Shown: positions 48,546-64,000 of the stretch, piece by piece
Layout: the number at the start of each line of letters is the position of its first letter
How positions within the stretch are numbered: position 1 is the first letter of the stretch
Assembly (NCBI GenBank): GCA_008638375.1
Contig: VIRR01000525.1
Coordinates: 1-64,000, forward strand
DNA from: Nyssa sinensis
Lineage: Eukaryota > Streptophyta > Magnoliopsida > Cornales > Nyssaceae
Direction of reading: 5' to 3'
Length of the DNA stretch: 64,000 bases
Position numbers and translations under genes: made by a program
The notes under the pieces: model-generated
Seen by the model: the letters and a program-made list of their open reading frames with translations, nothing else
What the model was told of the DNA's origin: nothing
The model's database searches: none

Positions 48546-49659
48546 TACAAGACTCAATTGAGTTAACACCGAGTCCATAGAAACTAAATGAGAATATGGA
48601 GACAAGAGGTTGACTTTTTCCAAATTCAAAATTTTGACAGTTATAACGCATCAAAATTATTATTTTGCATTGGATTTAAAGACAATTTAAAAATAAAAAA
48701 ATAAAAAACTTCTATTAGCTCACAATCAATTCCCGTCAGCAAAAACAACTTACATATACATACATACCATAATACATAATTGAGTCAATTATTATGAGTT
48801 TGATAAGCATAATCATGTAGCTTGATGATGATTGGTGTAATTGAGTTAATTATTATGAATTTGTTTTTTTGGAGCTTGTACTCCCTACGGTATCCTTCAA
48901 AAAAATCATTGGAATTTTTTGCGCTGTAAGATTTTTTTTGGGTATCCATTCCACTTCAACATAATTTTTACTCTTCAACTCGCCCAGAAACCAAAAGAAA
49001 ATTAGGATAAAGAAACCGTAAAATTTTACCGTTGTTGTTGAACAATAAAATTTACTATTTTAAATGATGCTCATGTTTAACGATTAGAATTAAATTTTAA
49101 GAATTGAATTTTGATGCAGAGAACTTGGCATAGCAACTTTACTATATTTGTCCAACAAAATGGTAAATTTTTAATTTTCAAATTTCAACAAACACAAAAA
49201 TTACTTTGTTTTCTTGAATAATAAAATTTCACTGTGCTGATAAAAAGGGTAAATCTAATTCTGCATTTTCCCAGAATTAAGCTATAATATTAAAAAGAGA
49301 AAAACAATTGCACCATGTTTGTCCAAGAAAATAGTGAGATTTCTTGGAAACCAAACAGGCAAAATATAGTAGTAAGCAAAATTTGGAAACCAATCCCAAG
49401 CATGTGCTGCAAAATGAAACTCTTTGTCACACCACTCGATAGGACCTCGGTCCTTGTAAATGAAACTCAACCGTAATAGAAAAACGATAAATTTAGTTAT
49501 AAAGATTATAAAAGCCTGAGATCTATTCATATGATCACCAAACCAAATTTAACCACATGATATAATCAGATATATTACACATCATACTGCCAGTTTCGTC
49601 AACCTGGCTTATGTTTATTCCTCCACATTTCCCTACACAGGCTTCGTTCTTACAATACT

Positions 49660-54534
<4,875 letters not shown>

Positions 54535-54779
54535 CTCCCTTCTCGTCTTGTTGGTATATATAGTTGTATTTACAGGGATAAAGTAGAGAGGGAGAGAGAC
54601 GGAGTGAAAGTAAGGGCCAAATGGGGCACCAGGTGTTAGCAGTTGGCTTCTGCTGCGTGTGTCGAAGGCCGGCCAGGTGGCTGACTAGCGGCAATCGGCT
54701 TTAACGAGGACGAACTTCACCTTCTTGGAAGCGTTTGAGGGATTGTATTGCAGGCTGTTGCAAATGCTGACTTTTTCTT

Positions 54780-55265
54780 TTTTATAAATTATACTGACCT
54801 TAAATAAAAATTTTAAAATTATATTAATCTTTTTTCTTATTTTATATAATAATATATCTATTTTTTTTCAATTATTTTTTTTAAAATAATAAAATTACCT
54901 CTTTCATCTTTTTTTTTTAAAATTTTTAAATTTGATCCTTTTTTTCATTTTTTAAATAAATATTGATAAAAAAACTTAAATTTATTTTTATATAAAATAA
55001 AAATAAAATATTTACCTTATATTTATTTTTAAATACAAAAATAAAAAAAAGTTAGAAAAAAATAGTCAAATTTGAAAAAATGTAAAAAATAAATAAATAA
55101 AATAGACAATTTCATCATTTTAAAAGAAAAAAAAATTGACAGAGAAAGAAGTATATGTATGTTTTTAGGTAAAGTAAAAAAAAAGTCCGTGTATTTTCAA
55201 AAATTTTAAAAAAAAATATCAGTATAATTATCATAAATCTCATACGAGATCATTATAATTTACCT
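54780..55265. repeat. Degraded relative of the palindromic MITE family
   Basis: It has ATTATACTGACCTTAA-like text at the left and CAGTATAATTATCATAAATC-like text at the right, with TTTATTTTTATATAAAAT arms, as in 3493-4614 and 36958-37465. Heavily decayed. Confidence 0.4.
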
Positions 55266-57271
55266 TTTTTTTTTTTTTAATTAAGATGATGTACATATAT
55301 AATAAGAGGAATTACAAGAAAAAATATTGAGTTATCCTAAATCAATACTTTCGATCATAAGATTGATGTTTACATGTATAAGAAAAGTATATTTTTACAT
55401 ATATGATTACTAATTTTATTGTTGTAGTATGATATTTTTGGAGTACTTAATATTTGCTCGAATAATAAATGTTTGATCTCTTTATCTCACATTTTTTATA
55501 AAAATAGAGTCCTATCACTCGTGAAGCCTATTACGAGACCTATCAGAAAATTCTATTTTTGTGAGAGAAATGAGACAAAAGTAAGCTATAGAAGGTGAAA
55601 GATCTTGTGTTAGGAAACATGGTATCTCAAATATTTTTGTCTTACATTAGTTATGAAGCAAAACTTCCCTTAGTATATAAGCATTTATCTTGTTGGGCCT
55701 TGTAAGATTGCATAGTGGACCTTTGATTTGGGCATTACCCGCTCGACTTCATTGTCTAGACACAACAAAAATTGTCATTGCGTTACTTTGTTTCTTTTGC
55801 TCTATAGTTTTATTCTTGCATTGTATTGTTGTTCCATTGGAGATTTTGCTACTCTTGTTCTTGTTTCTATCTCATTTCGTCAAAGACCATAAAATCGAGG
55901 AGTGTTCACTTGATCCAAGCACTTACAAGCAGGATCAACTTTAGATAATTGGAAGCTTAAATGGATAAAAGGATCAATTCTAAATAATGCTTTTCTAAAT
56001 ATTAGTATATTTTTTTATTTTATTATATATATTATATTTACTTTTGTTATATAAAATTTAATTATTTTCAACAAGAGAGAGATATATAATAAATGAAACT
56101 CTAATAATAGAGTTTTTACATAATTTTTTTATCTAAATAAATAATAATAAAATATTATATTAAAATACGAATAAAACTTTATTAATATAATTAAGTTTTT
56201 TTATGAAGTCTTTATGAGATCTTTTAATAGTATTTAATTTTTATTAAACTTAGATTTCTAATTTAAAGTATATAAAATTTGGGACATTATTTTTAAGTGA
56301 TGCCTAAAGCGATTGTTTTGTTGGCTTTATGATTGAGCTGTCCATGCTTACAAGTGTACGCTTGTGAGGATCGACTATTATATCCTGAAGAATGAAGCAT
56401 TGTTTATCTGCTACACTTAAATTTTTCCAACGATGAACAAAATTACTCTTAAAGACAATATTCTTATACACCTCAACTGCTAAGTCATATTTTCTTTTCT
56501 TGTCATATTTTCTGTTGACGAGTTTTTGACTTTATAATTTGTTCTTGCTCTAAGACATCAAAGTAGTAATTCAAATTAGAACTAAATCTTTAATTTTTAC
56601 ATCTTTGACACCATTACATAACAATGGAACGAAGGCACAAAATAAAGACATAATTAGGAGTCTTTTAAATATGAATCCTGAACTAATAATTTAACCCAAT
56701 TCAGTTTATGATTGGATAGAAATAATACTCACATATCTTAATTAAAAAGTGAGACTTGAACCTATGACCTCTTCTCCTACGAAGGGAGAAAATGGCCAAC
56801 TCAAATAGCCCTAGTGGTTGCAAATGCTGACTTTTACTCCTTTTAATTTCACAATTGTGTTAGCGTTAACTAGCCTTTGGCATTCCTTGTAATTTTTTGA
56901 ATTGATGAGAATGATATTTATAATATTCTAAATGTTTATCCGAAATAATCTGCATTAGTGGTAATACTTTAAATTATGTAATTAATTTAATTTTAACATA
57001 TCAGTATCACATTATTTAGAATACATATTTGAAAGATATAGCATTATAATTATAATAAATCTCAAAGAGACAATCACAGTGACATAAAGAGTAATCGTTT
57101 CATTAAATAATTTTACATCAATTTTAAATTTATCATGAATTGAATTTGTCTTTCTAAAAGTCGGTTATACACGGTTAAATTGGTCAAAAAAGGTAACTTC
57201 TAACAACTTTAAGATGTATTTACTAGAATATAAATAATTTATTTTTAAATCTTTAATATTCAATAAATATA
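55266..57271. other. AT-rich intergenic stretch, no gene seen
   Basis: An 84-codon frame at 55690-55944 lies in slightly less AT-rich sequence, but its hydrophobic product is unrecognised and I do not call it. Confidence 0.5.
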
Positions 57272-57280
57272 TTTTAATAA

Positions 57281-57457
57281 AAGTAATGCTATCCTTACCA
57301 TAAAATTTTATCAAATTTTTTCTTACCTGCTGACGTGGCTGTTCGGATGCTAGTCAATTAAGCCTTTTGGACTCACCTGACATGACTAGCACCAAGAGTA
57401 GCCACGTCAGCAGGTAATTTTTTTTGGTAAAATGTTAAAGTAAAGATAGCATTACTC
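57281..57457. mobile_element. Hairpin MITE, 177 bp, 9-bp TSD
   Basis: A perfect 9-bp duplication TTTTAATAA (57272-57280 and 57458-57466) flanks it. The ends AAGTAATGCTATCCTTACC and TAAAGATAGCATTACTC are inverted, and inner arms ACCTGCTGACGTGGCT and AGCCACGTCAGCAGGT pair perfectly. TSD length suggests a Mutator-like origin. Confidence 0.8.
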
Positions 57458-57466
57458 TTTTAATAA

Positions 57467-58172
57467 TATTGACTATCGAATTTATATTTGTTTTAAAAGA
57501 TACTTAAAATATGAGAAGTTAAATTACATGAAATTGATTTTTTCAATAAAAAAACCATATTCTTTAATGAGAGTGGACACAGTTTGATCTTTTTAAATAG
57601 CCCTTTTTATAAGAAAAAATTATAATATTTTTTTGTTTCAAAGTTTAAGAAAAGTAATTGGCTTTAATAAATAAATAAGTAAGAAAGTCACTTTCCCTTC
57701 CTACATTTTGTAGTTATCTGGGGGAAATAAAGAAAAATAATCCTTTATTGTTGTGTAATAAAAATGGGCAGGATGCTATTTTTTTTTTTTCAAAGACAGA
57801 AAGGGGACAGGGAGAGAGAAGGGTAATTGCCAACTCATTTTCTTTCATTTCATCTTCTGTTTTGAGAAGAAAAGGAAACTGAGCACGAGGGAATTTCTCC
57901 ATCTATTCATTTCTTCTCCATCCCTTCCACTTTAAAATCTCGTTGTGGGAAAAGGATCCTTCCTTTTTCTTTTTTCTTTTTCCCCTCTATTTTTCCATCC
58001 AAACAAGGTGTAACAAATTCTCAACCAAATGTCCGAAAAACAAAGAAAAAGCCAAATCAGTTTTGGCTGTCTAATATCTATACCATTTATTATTGCAAAA
58101 CACTGTTGGTATAAACCTTCAAAAACCCAATTTGTGGGGAAATAATGTCAAAAGTTCAAATTTATCTTAATA
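57467..58172. other. Intergenic stretch, no gene seen
   Basis: A CT-rich patch at about 57890-57990 and a short minus-strand frame (57714-57902) are the only features, and neither looks like a gene. Confidence 0.5.
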
Positions 58173-58470
58173 TGTTGAAATGTTCCATATCATCCGTGTC
58201 AAGCCCATCTATGCCGTCTATAAGACTTAAGTTCTCATCTTCTTAATACTTAAGTTTTAAGGAGTTGAATGGGCTGAACCTATCAAGTGGTATCAGAACC
58301 AGGTTGGGCAAGTTGTCCAGCATGCCGAGTGTCAAGGCTGTTGTAGTTCAGGAGGTGTGTTGAAATGTCCCACACCGTCTGTGTCAAGCCCATCTGTGCC
58401 GTCTATAAGGCTTAAGTTCTCCTCTCCTTAACACCTAGGTTTTAAAGAGTTGAATGGGCTGGCCTGTCGA
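58173..58470 (+). mobile_element. TRIM, 298 bp, plus orientation
   Basis: Two direct repeats, each 113 bp (58173-58285 and 58358-58470), both begin TGTTGAAATG and share TGTCAAGCCCATCT and GAGTTGAATGGGCT. The first is followed two bases later by TGGTATCAGAACC (58288-58300), nearly the Met-tRNA primer site. GTTCAGGAGGTG, a purine-rich tract, precedes the second. Only 72 bp lie between the repeats. The outer end of the second repeat has decayed (CGA instead of TCA) and no clean TSD is visible. Confidence 0.8.
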
Positions 58471-58618
58471 GATAATCTACCCCACCCAGCATCCTTAGTA
58501 AGCCAAACCAACACTGGCATGAAATACAGTTCCTTCTGCCTAAGTAGTGGATTAGACTTTAGTACACATAGTTGAAATGCACTAGATTGATGGTAGAACT
58601 ACTACAGAAGTATAAACT

Positions 58619-58620
<2 letters not shown>

Positions 58621-58691
<71 letters not shown>
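58621..58691 (+). repeat. Compound (TG)n(AG)n microsatellite
   Basis: About 8 TG units followed by about 27 AG units, in the probable 3' UTR or flank of the minus-strand membrane protein gene. Confidence 0.95.
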
Positions 58692-58693
<2 letters not shown>

Positions 58694-58896
58694 AAGAAAT
58701 AATGTTTCAGATGGAATGTAAGTGGAACTTAAATGAGTTCCAACCTTTATATTCAATGTATATAATTCATTACAGCTTTGTCACATATGTAACTGGCCTA
58801 CATGACTACTCAAGACACCCAAGCTAAAAGTCTGCAGAAATTTTCAAAAGGTTACTAGTTGTGTTAGCTGTACCTCAGCTGCTGAAAGATGGAATA

Positions 58897-61800
58897 TTAT
58901 GGAGTATTGTTTATGTTTGACTTGGATGCAAAAATAGCTTCTAAATCTTTGTACAGCCCTCTTGGTTTCGACTTGAAATCTGATGACGAAGTTACAGACG
59001 AGCTCCCACTTCTCTTTCCACCCCAGACCCCGCTCCATGTGGTCATGTTACTAGTGTTACTAGTTGAAGGATCAGTTCGAACTCCACTTCGATCTTTGCT
59101 AAAGCTAGCCTTTGCTAGTTCTCTAAGTTGTTTCTGCCATGGTTTATCAGTTATACCTGAGCTCCTACTCCCAGAGCTCCTAGTACTCCCAGAACTCCCG
59201 TACCTCTCAACAGCAGATGGGGTCTCCCCAGTTTGCATCTCCAGAAAACTGCTGTCCATGTTTTTGATCAGCTTCTGTGGAACAACAAATAGCAGAAATC
59301 CAATTGAAGCTGCTTTCAACCCCGATAAGAAAGATTCATTGGCAGGGTCTAGGTGCTTCGTCTGTCTGTATAATGCATACCATTCATTGACCATTTGGGC
59401 TAAAAAAGCAATTAAGAATAGTGCAAGCATGAAGATGCCAATTTTTTTTTGGTCACCTGCTGAAAATTCCTTCTCTAAGAGAACCAAACAAGTAGCAAAA
59501 ATGCCCACTTCACTGCTAACTGAGATGATCTCAACCAACTGAACCTTTTTCTTAATAAAAGGCTTCTTAAGAACAAGGAAGAATAGCTGAAAAGAGGTGA
59601 TGCATAGTAAGGTAATTGTTGGAGTTCTAGAAGACCAATTCTCTGAATAGACACCAGCTACAATTCCAAGAGAAACCCGTCTCACAGATTCAAGCTGCGT
59701 GTAGTATATTCTGAGAATTCCAAACAGCTTTTGAATAAAAGGTGCTTCTGCATCTTCTGTCTCATCATCAGAGGTAATGATTCTATCACCATGCTTCCGT
59801 TGATTTCCCCCAGCAATCTGAGAGAGCATGTACTTGGGGGGGCCCCTTAGATCTTCGAATAGAGGACCTAAAATGGCCAGACAAATAGAATTGGGCTGAT
59901 TCTTCCATGTCCATTGGCCTCTTTTACCAGGACCCAGGGTTACCCGAATAATATCTTGGTACCAGTGAAATTTCTGGCCCTCCCGATGTACTTCCTTATA
60001 TTGAAGCAGCTTTCCAAATGTAATTCCAATAGAGAGGAACAAGAATAAGGCTAGGAGGAGAAAAAATGCAACACCCAGTAGCAGAGTGCCAACTGTAACC
60101 CCTGAAGATGCTCCTCCTTGAACCATGAAAATAAATAAAAATGAAGTCAGCATAGTTTTGGACTCAATGTAGGGCTATATAACTAGAAATGAGGACTGAT
60201 TCTGATTTGTGGCAAAGATTACTGTACTAGACCATGCAATAATAAAGTGCCTCATATACAGAAATATATCTTGCTAGGATGGATCAAGGTAACTTTTAAA
60301 ATAATGTTGATGTGTCTCACAAAATTATATTTGTTTTGACTTAGTATTGTGGCAAAATGGGATTTGCGTAGCTGATCTCAAATAGTTTGAGGCAATTGTA
60401 ACAATTGAACCAATTTTATTTTCTTATTGAAATAGTGTTTCACAACAGGAATTTACAGAGCAGTATCTGGCTCTAGAAAGAGATAGCACAAGAGAGTTTG
60501 TGTACTGAACTCCAATTAGTTAAGATTTTTCTCAAAAAAATCATGTCTGTGAACAAGGAATAGTATCGCAGTGTATCACAGTATGGGAATGGATGCTAAT
60601 AGAATATTACACAATATGTTTCAGAATATAGCTACAGATAAATAAATTGCAGGAAACTTCCAGACAGGTCAATTGAAGTAACAGATTTGGAAAATTAATA
60701 AAACTGTACGAAATAACAAATTATCCCTAATTCCAACACTGTTTGAATCAAAGGCAAAACATAAGCAAGATTTGATAAGTTGCATCATTTAGAAGCTGAA
60801 GTCACAAGTATTCAGAGTTGAGTGATAGATACACGAAATTGGATAAATCAGCACCACTGGGTGCTTCCCCAATATTAGTAAGGTTTCACTTCAATCATGA
60901 ATTAATCTTTATCTGGTATGATTCATCATACATGCATCATATTGTAGTTTATAACCAGTAAAGTGGGGATCCTTCTAATAAAATTGTTAATAGTGACCTG
61001 AAAGTTACAAGTTTGATGGATGCTAACATTAAAAGCTAGATGCTGTCATCTTTGCACTACAACTATCAAATTATATTTAATTCTTTTTTTAAAAAAAAAA
61101 CAGCTTCGACTCAAGGGCCAACAGGTTAAATTAGGGGTTATATAGATTACTAATTCAAGAGGTACCTGTAACTAGAGCTGCTGAGGCTTTGCAAATACAA
61201 GGCAGTGCAAGAATTATAAGAAATATTTCAAATCTCGGCAATATGAGTGCTCCATAACTCTTTATTTCTGAGTTTTTCTTCCTGAGTTTTAAGATAAAAA
61301 GGAGTAAAGCGTGCAACAGTATCAAGCTGCCACCAACCACAGCTAACCAAAACATGCTTCTATTGAAGTCCCTCCACCTAAAAGAAAAAAAGTTAATCCG
61401 ATATGATAACAAATGAAAGAATCTTTCTTAGCACTTGAATTCAAGGGAGGTAAAACATGGTGACCAAATTAATGTCCTTTACTGCAAATGGTAATATTTT
61501 GATTGAAGACCACTGCATTGGACTTTGCACTTCCCAATTTATCATATAGTTTTAATCGAATATTTCTCCATCATCTCAAAAGAGTTCTTTCCTCGATCAT
61601 TTAGTGTTTATAGAGGAATTCCACTTCACTCATTTCTCCAAAAACCATTCAGCAGCTCAAGAATTCATAATGAAATAGACAGAGGATGACACATTCCACT
61701 GACTTACCCATTTAAGTTTCGTGGATCCATAATATACTCAGCTGCAGGTTTGATATTTTGGCTCTGCTAGTAAGAAACACTTTCTATCAGGAAAGGGAAA

Positions 61801-62413
61801 GATATGAAAGAAGTTAAAAAGAGACGTCTCAGGAAAAGTTAAGGGTTTACTGACCTCAAAAAATGATCTGTATTCCATTGGAGTAAGCGGCAATCCATAG
61901 ACTGGAGTAGCCATATCCAAATGTTCTTCTACTGGTTGCACGTTATTGAAAATTCCTGAATCATGATTTTTTGAACCATATAAATGTGACTGGGCAGGTG
62001 AACTTGAACCAACCATGACTGGCTGCATGTCCGCTGTTTCCCATGGGAGATAGAAGTAGGGGATACTCCACTGTAAACCTCTGGAAAATTCATAATATTC
62101 AACTGGCAATTTAACTTCCAACCATCTAGACAGCGCAAAAACCTGGATGTGGAATGCCACTCTCTGTAATAAAACAAAATAGAAAAAGGGAAATTAGTTC
62201 AATGATGATTATGTTATAGTTAATTCGATATAATTTTCTGTCCTTTTAGATCTTCTAAATTAAGAGTACTCCATGGAGCCCATTTTTCAGTTAAAGATAA
62301 TTATTTACAGGTCATCAACCATTTATCAAGGAGTCTACACACTAACTACATTCTAACTATACATGAAAGTTTAGTGACAGAATCCCTAAGCTTATGCCAA
62401 AAAAGAAATTTTC

Positions 62414-62462
<49 letters not shown>

Positions 62463-63735
62463 TTCCTTGTTTTTAAATAATTAACTTCAACTGTTTCTCA
62501 TTAAATTGGCTCTCTTTGTCTCAAAAACATCAGAGATGCTAAGCAATACACTTTATCTAGTAATTTACAAGATGGTTGCTAGTACAATGCACATGTTGGA
62601 CCATCAACTGCAAGATACACATTTTTTTTTGGGGGGCGGGTGGGGGGTGGTTCTTTTTTTTCCCAGAGAGAGAGAGAGTTTTAGGGTGGTTATCTTTTGG
62701 TGGGGGTGTGAAGAGAGATATGTTAAAAGTAAAACTAAATTTGAAGTACAGATTTCTTATTTCAGCAGTCCATTATGATTTGTTTGATGGCTAAGAATAC
62801 AGATAAAAAGAAAAGAACTATGGAATTTTGAAACTCAATAATCGAAAGTGCTAAATTTCTTTTCTGTTTTTTTCTGCATTATTGACAGGCAACAGGGGCA
62901 CCAATACATAGTCAATACTAAGTTTTGATCTTAAAAAAACATTTGAAGTCATATCCCAAGAGATCATGGTATGATAAAGTAATCCAGTGATCTAGTAAGT
63001 GTTGAAAGAGAGTTGTATTACAAATAGATTCCTTGCAGGATCAGATGTCAAAGAAGAAGGTCTTGAAATTGCCCCAACAGATTGAAGGCTCACAGTCGAA
63101 ACAGTGAGCAGACCCGCAGCTGAAGATGTCACTACAAAAACAGCGGTTGCAAAGGTGGAAAGCACCAAAGACATTACAGGTACAGAATCTGTAAATTGTC
63201 AGCTGATCAGATCAGGAATCACCAAAAAATTTAAAGAAGGAATGCTCCTAAATGATTCAGACATCCTACAATAAGTGACCTGTCAAAAAGCAAAATAGAT
63301 GGAACCCTTACAGTGCCTCACTTGAAGAACATTAGATGCTATATTTTGGTTTCCAGCAACATCCGCAGTTATGTTTTCAGGAACACTGACAGATATGACA
63401 TGGTCATCTGCTTGTATCTTCACAGCATATATACTTCTACTCACTTCAGTAAAGCTAGACAAGTGCATAAAAAGGAAAATAATCATTTAAGTAGTGAACT
63501 AGTTCTAATGCTGTTGCCCTTCACTAACTTGAAACTCGCTCTAAAGAGTGACATATTTTAATGGATTCCCAGCATGTATAAACAGATGATACACAAAAAG
63601 GCATGCATATTTTTTTATCCACATGGAATTTATATTTGCTTATTTGAATGCCAAATGTTTGTATAGAAAATCAGTTACCTTTGCAAATGTCCTCCAGAGA
63701 TAGAGATATGGGAAGAGTTGAAGCCAAATACAGGT
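58897..63735 (-). CDS. Large multi-pass membrane protein with a TRP-like C-terminal region (5' part outside the window)
   Basis: Minus-strand exons in order: upstream exon ending at 63679 (its start uncertain, between about 63735 and 63860), 63454-63312, 63188-63022, 62163-61855, 61766-61708, 61377-61166, 60116-58897. Introns are GT-AG and phases join, giving ~703 C-terminal residues to a TAA. First comes an extracellular-looking part (SVPENITADVAGNQNIASN), then hydrophobic spans, RNLF|RVAFHIQVFALSRWLEV, and a Trp/Tyr-rich loop. Further spans lie in the last two exons (around FWLAVVGGSLILLHALLLF, ALILPRFEIFLIILALPC, GTLLLGVAFFLLLALFLFL, ITLLCITSFQLFFLVL, IGIFMLALFLIAFLAQMV). The cytosolic tail is Ser-rich with SSGSTRSSGSRSSG and KPRGLYKDLEAIFAS. 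It resembles the TRP/flavin-carrier-like C-terminal domain (Pfam PF06011-like) seen in plant proteins of unknown role. The 217-codon plus-strand frame 58889-59542 is antisense shadow. Confidence 0.75.
62415..62460 (+). repeat. (TG)n(TA)n microsatellite in an intron
   Basis: Lies in the 858-bp intron 62164-63021 of the membrane protein gene. A G-rich patch follows at about 62630-62650. Confidence 0.9.
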
Positions 63736-63860
63736 TTCATGAACTTTATCAATATTGGGATTTTTTTTTTTCTTGTCCTCATTTTAGATGTTGTACTTAA
63801 CCTCACAGCAGGCCTCTGGGAATCTGAAGGTAAAACCCATTCCATGTTAGGAAAAACCAA

Positions 63861-64000
63861 CCAAATCTCAAATATGCATCCCCAGAAACAATACTATATC
63901 ATTTACATGGAATATACAAACTTCTCATCCATCATTATATTTCAAAGGAGAAAAGAAAGGAGTTCTGGTTTTATTCCATTCAAAATAATACGATAGGTTC
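63861..64000. other. Right edge: presumably intron of the membrane protein gene
   Basis: No exon could be recognised here. The 5' exons must lie beyond the window. Confidence 0.4.

Larger units (their letters stand above)
47357..49659. other. Region between the convergent MPP10 and GRXC1 genes, no gene seen
   Basis: Holds both 3' flanks. It contains a T16-G22 run (47488-47525), an imperfect duplication in which CCATTAGAA...ACATGTT(T/G)TGCAGT occurs at about 48107-48137 and 48198-48229, a poly-C run near 48306-48320, and a short hairpin MITE (48425-48545). No coding exon is supported. Confidence 0.55.

Noticed and set aside
55690..55944. 84-codon hydrophobic plus-strand frame
   Set aside because: Low-complexity Leu/Phe-rich product from T-rich DNA, with no homology I recognise.
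58889..59542. 217-codon open frame on the plus strand
   Set aside because: It is antisense to the last exon of the minus-strand membrane protein, which has a far better protein-like sequence, correct splice phases and family-like spans.

Overview
This window looks like nuclear DNA of a flowering plant, very probably a eudicot. It is AT-rich, its genes are split by many GT-AG introns, it carries many short TA, TG and AG runs, and it is dense in plant transposon remnants. The eudicot inference rests on a class I glutaredoxin with a YCGYC active site (GRXC1 type), which is known mainly from dicots. I cannot name the species.

Four genes can be assembled exon by exon. (1) 17768-21312 (+): an 8-exon, 347-residue multi-pass membrane protein of the plant rolling-stone-like family. 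(2) 30222-47356 (+): MPP10, the U3 snoRNP/SSU-processome protein, with 13 coding exons and 553 residues; its second intron is about 11.1 kb long. (3) 49660-54534 (-): GRXC1, with 4 exons and 125 residues. (4) 58897 to beyond the right edge (-): the C-terminal ~700+ residues of a large membrane protein with a TRP-like multi-pass region. MPP10 and GRXC1 are tail to tail. The left edge may hold the last 33 codons of another gene, and 14384-14617 (-) holds a frame broken by one stop. The four genes have no obvious shared pathway.

Most of the remaining sequence is intergenic or intronic and shaped by mobile elements. Many of these can be delimited by terminal repeats plus target-site duplications (TSDs): three miniature LTR elements (TRIMs, 11523-11874, 51608-51918, 58173-58470), a solo LTR (24235-25126, TSD CTAAC), an Au SINE (50280-50391, 16-bp TSD), two other SINE-like copies, a 5'-truncated LINE (52686-53127, 11-bp TSD), two related PIF/Harbinger-like elements (26163-26809, 28510-30103), a Stowaway MITE (41710-41959), a long-TIR Mutator-like element (37693-39779) and several hAT elements.

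The most striking object is MPP10 intron 2. There a LINE is interrupted by a 2.6-kb hAT element, which contains a second hAT-type element, which itself contains a Mutator-like MITE; each level has its own TSD. I found no tRNA, rRNA or CRISPR array and no wholly new molecular system. The interest lies in this nested intron, in the number of TRIMs, and in the short gap between a Harbinger-like element and the MPP10 start codon.
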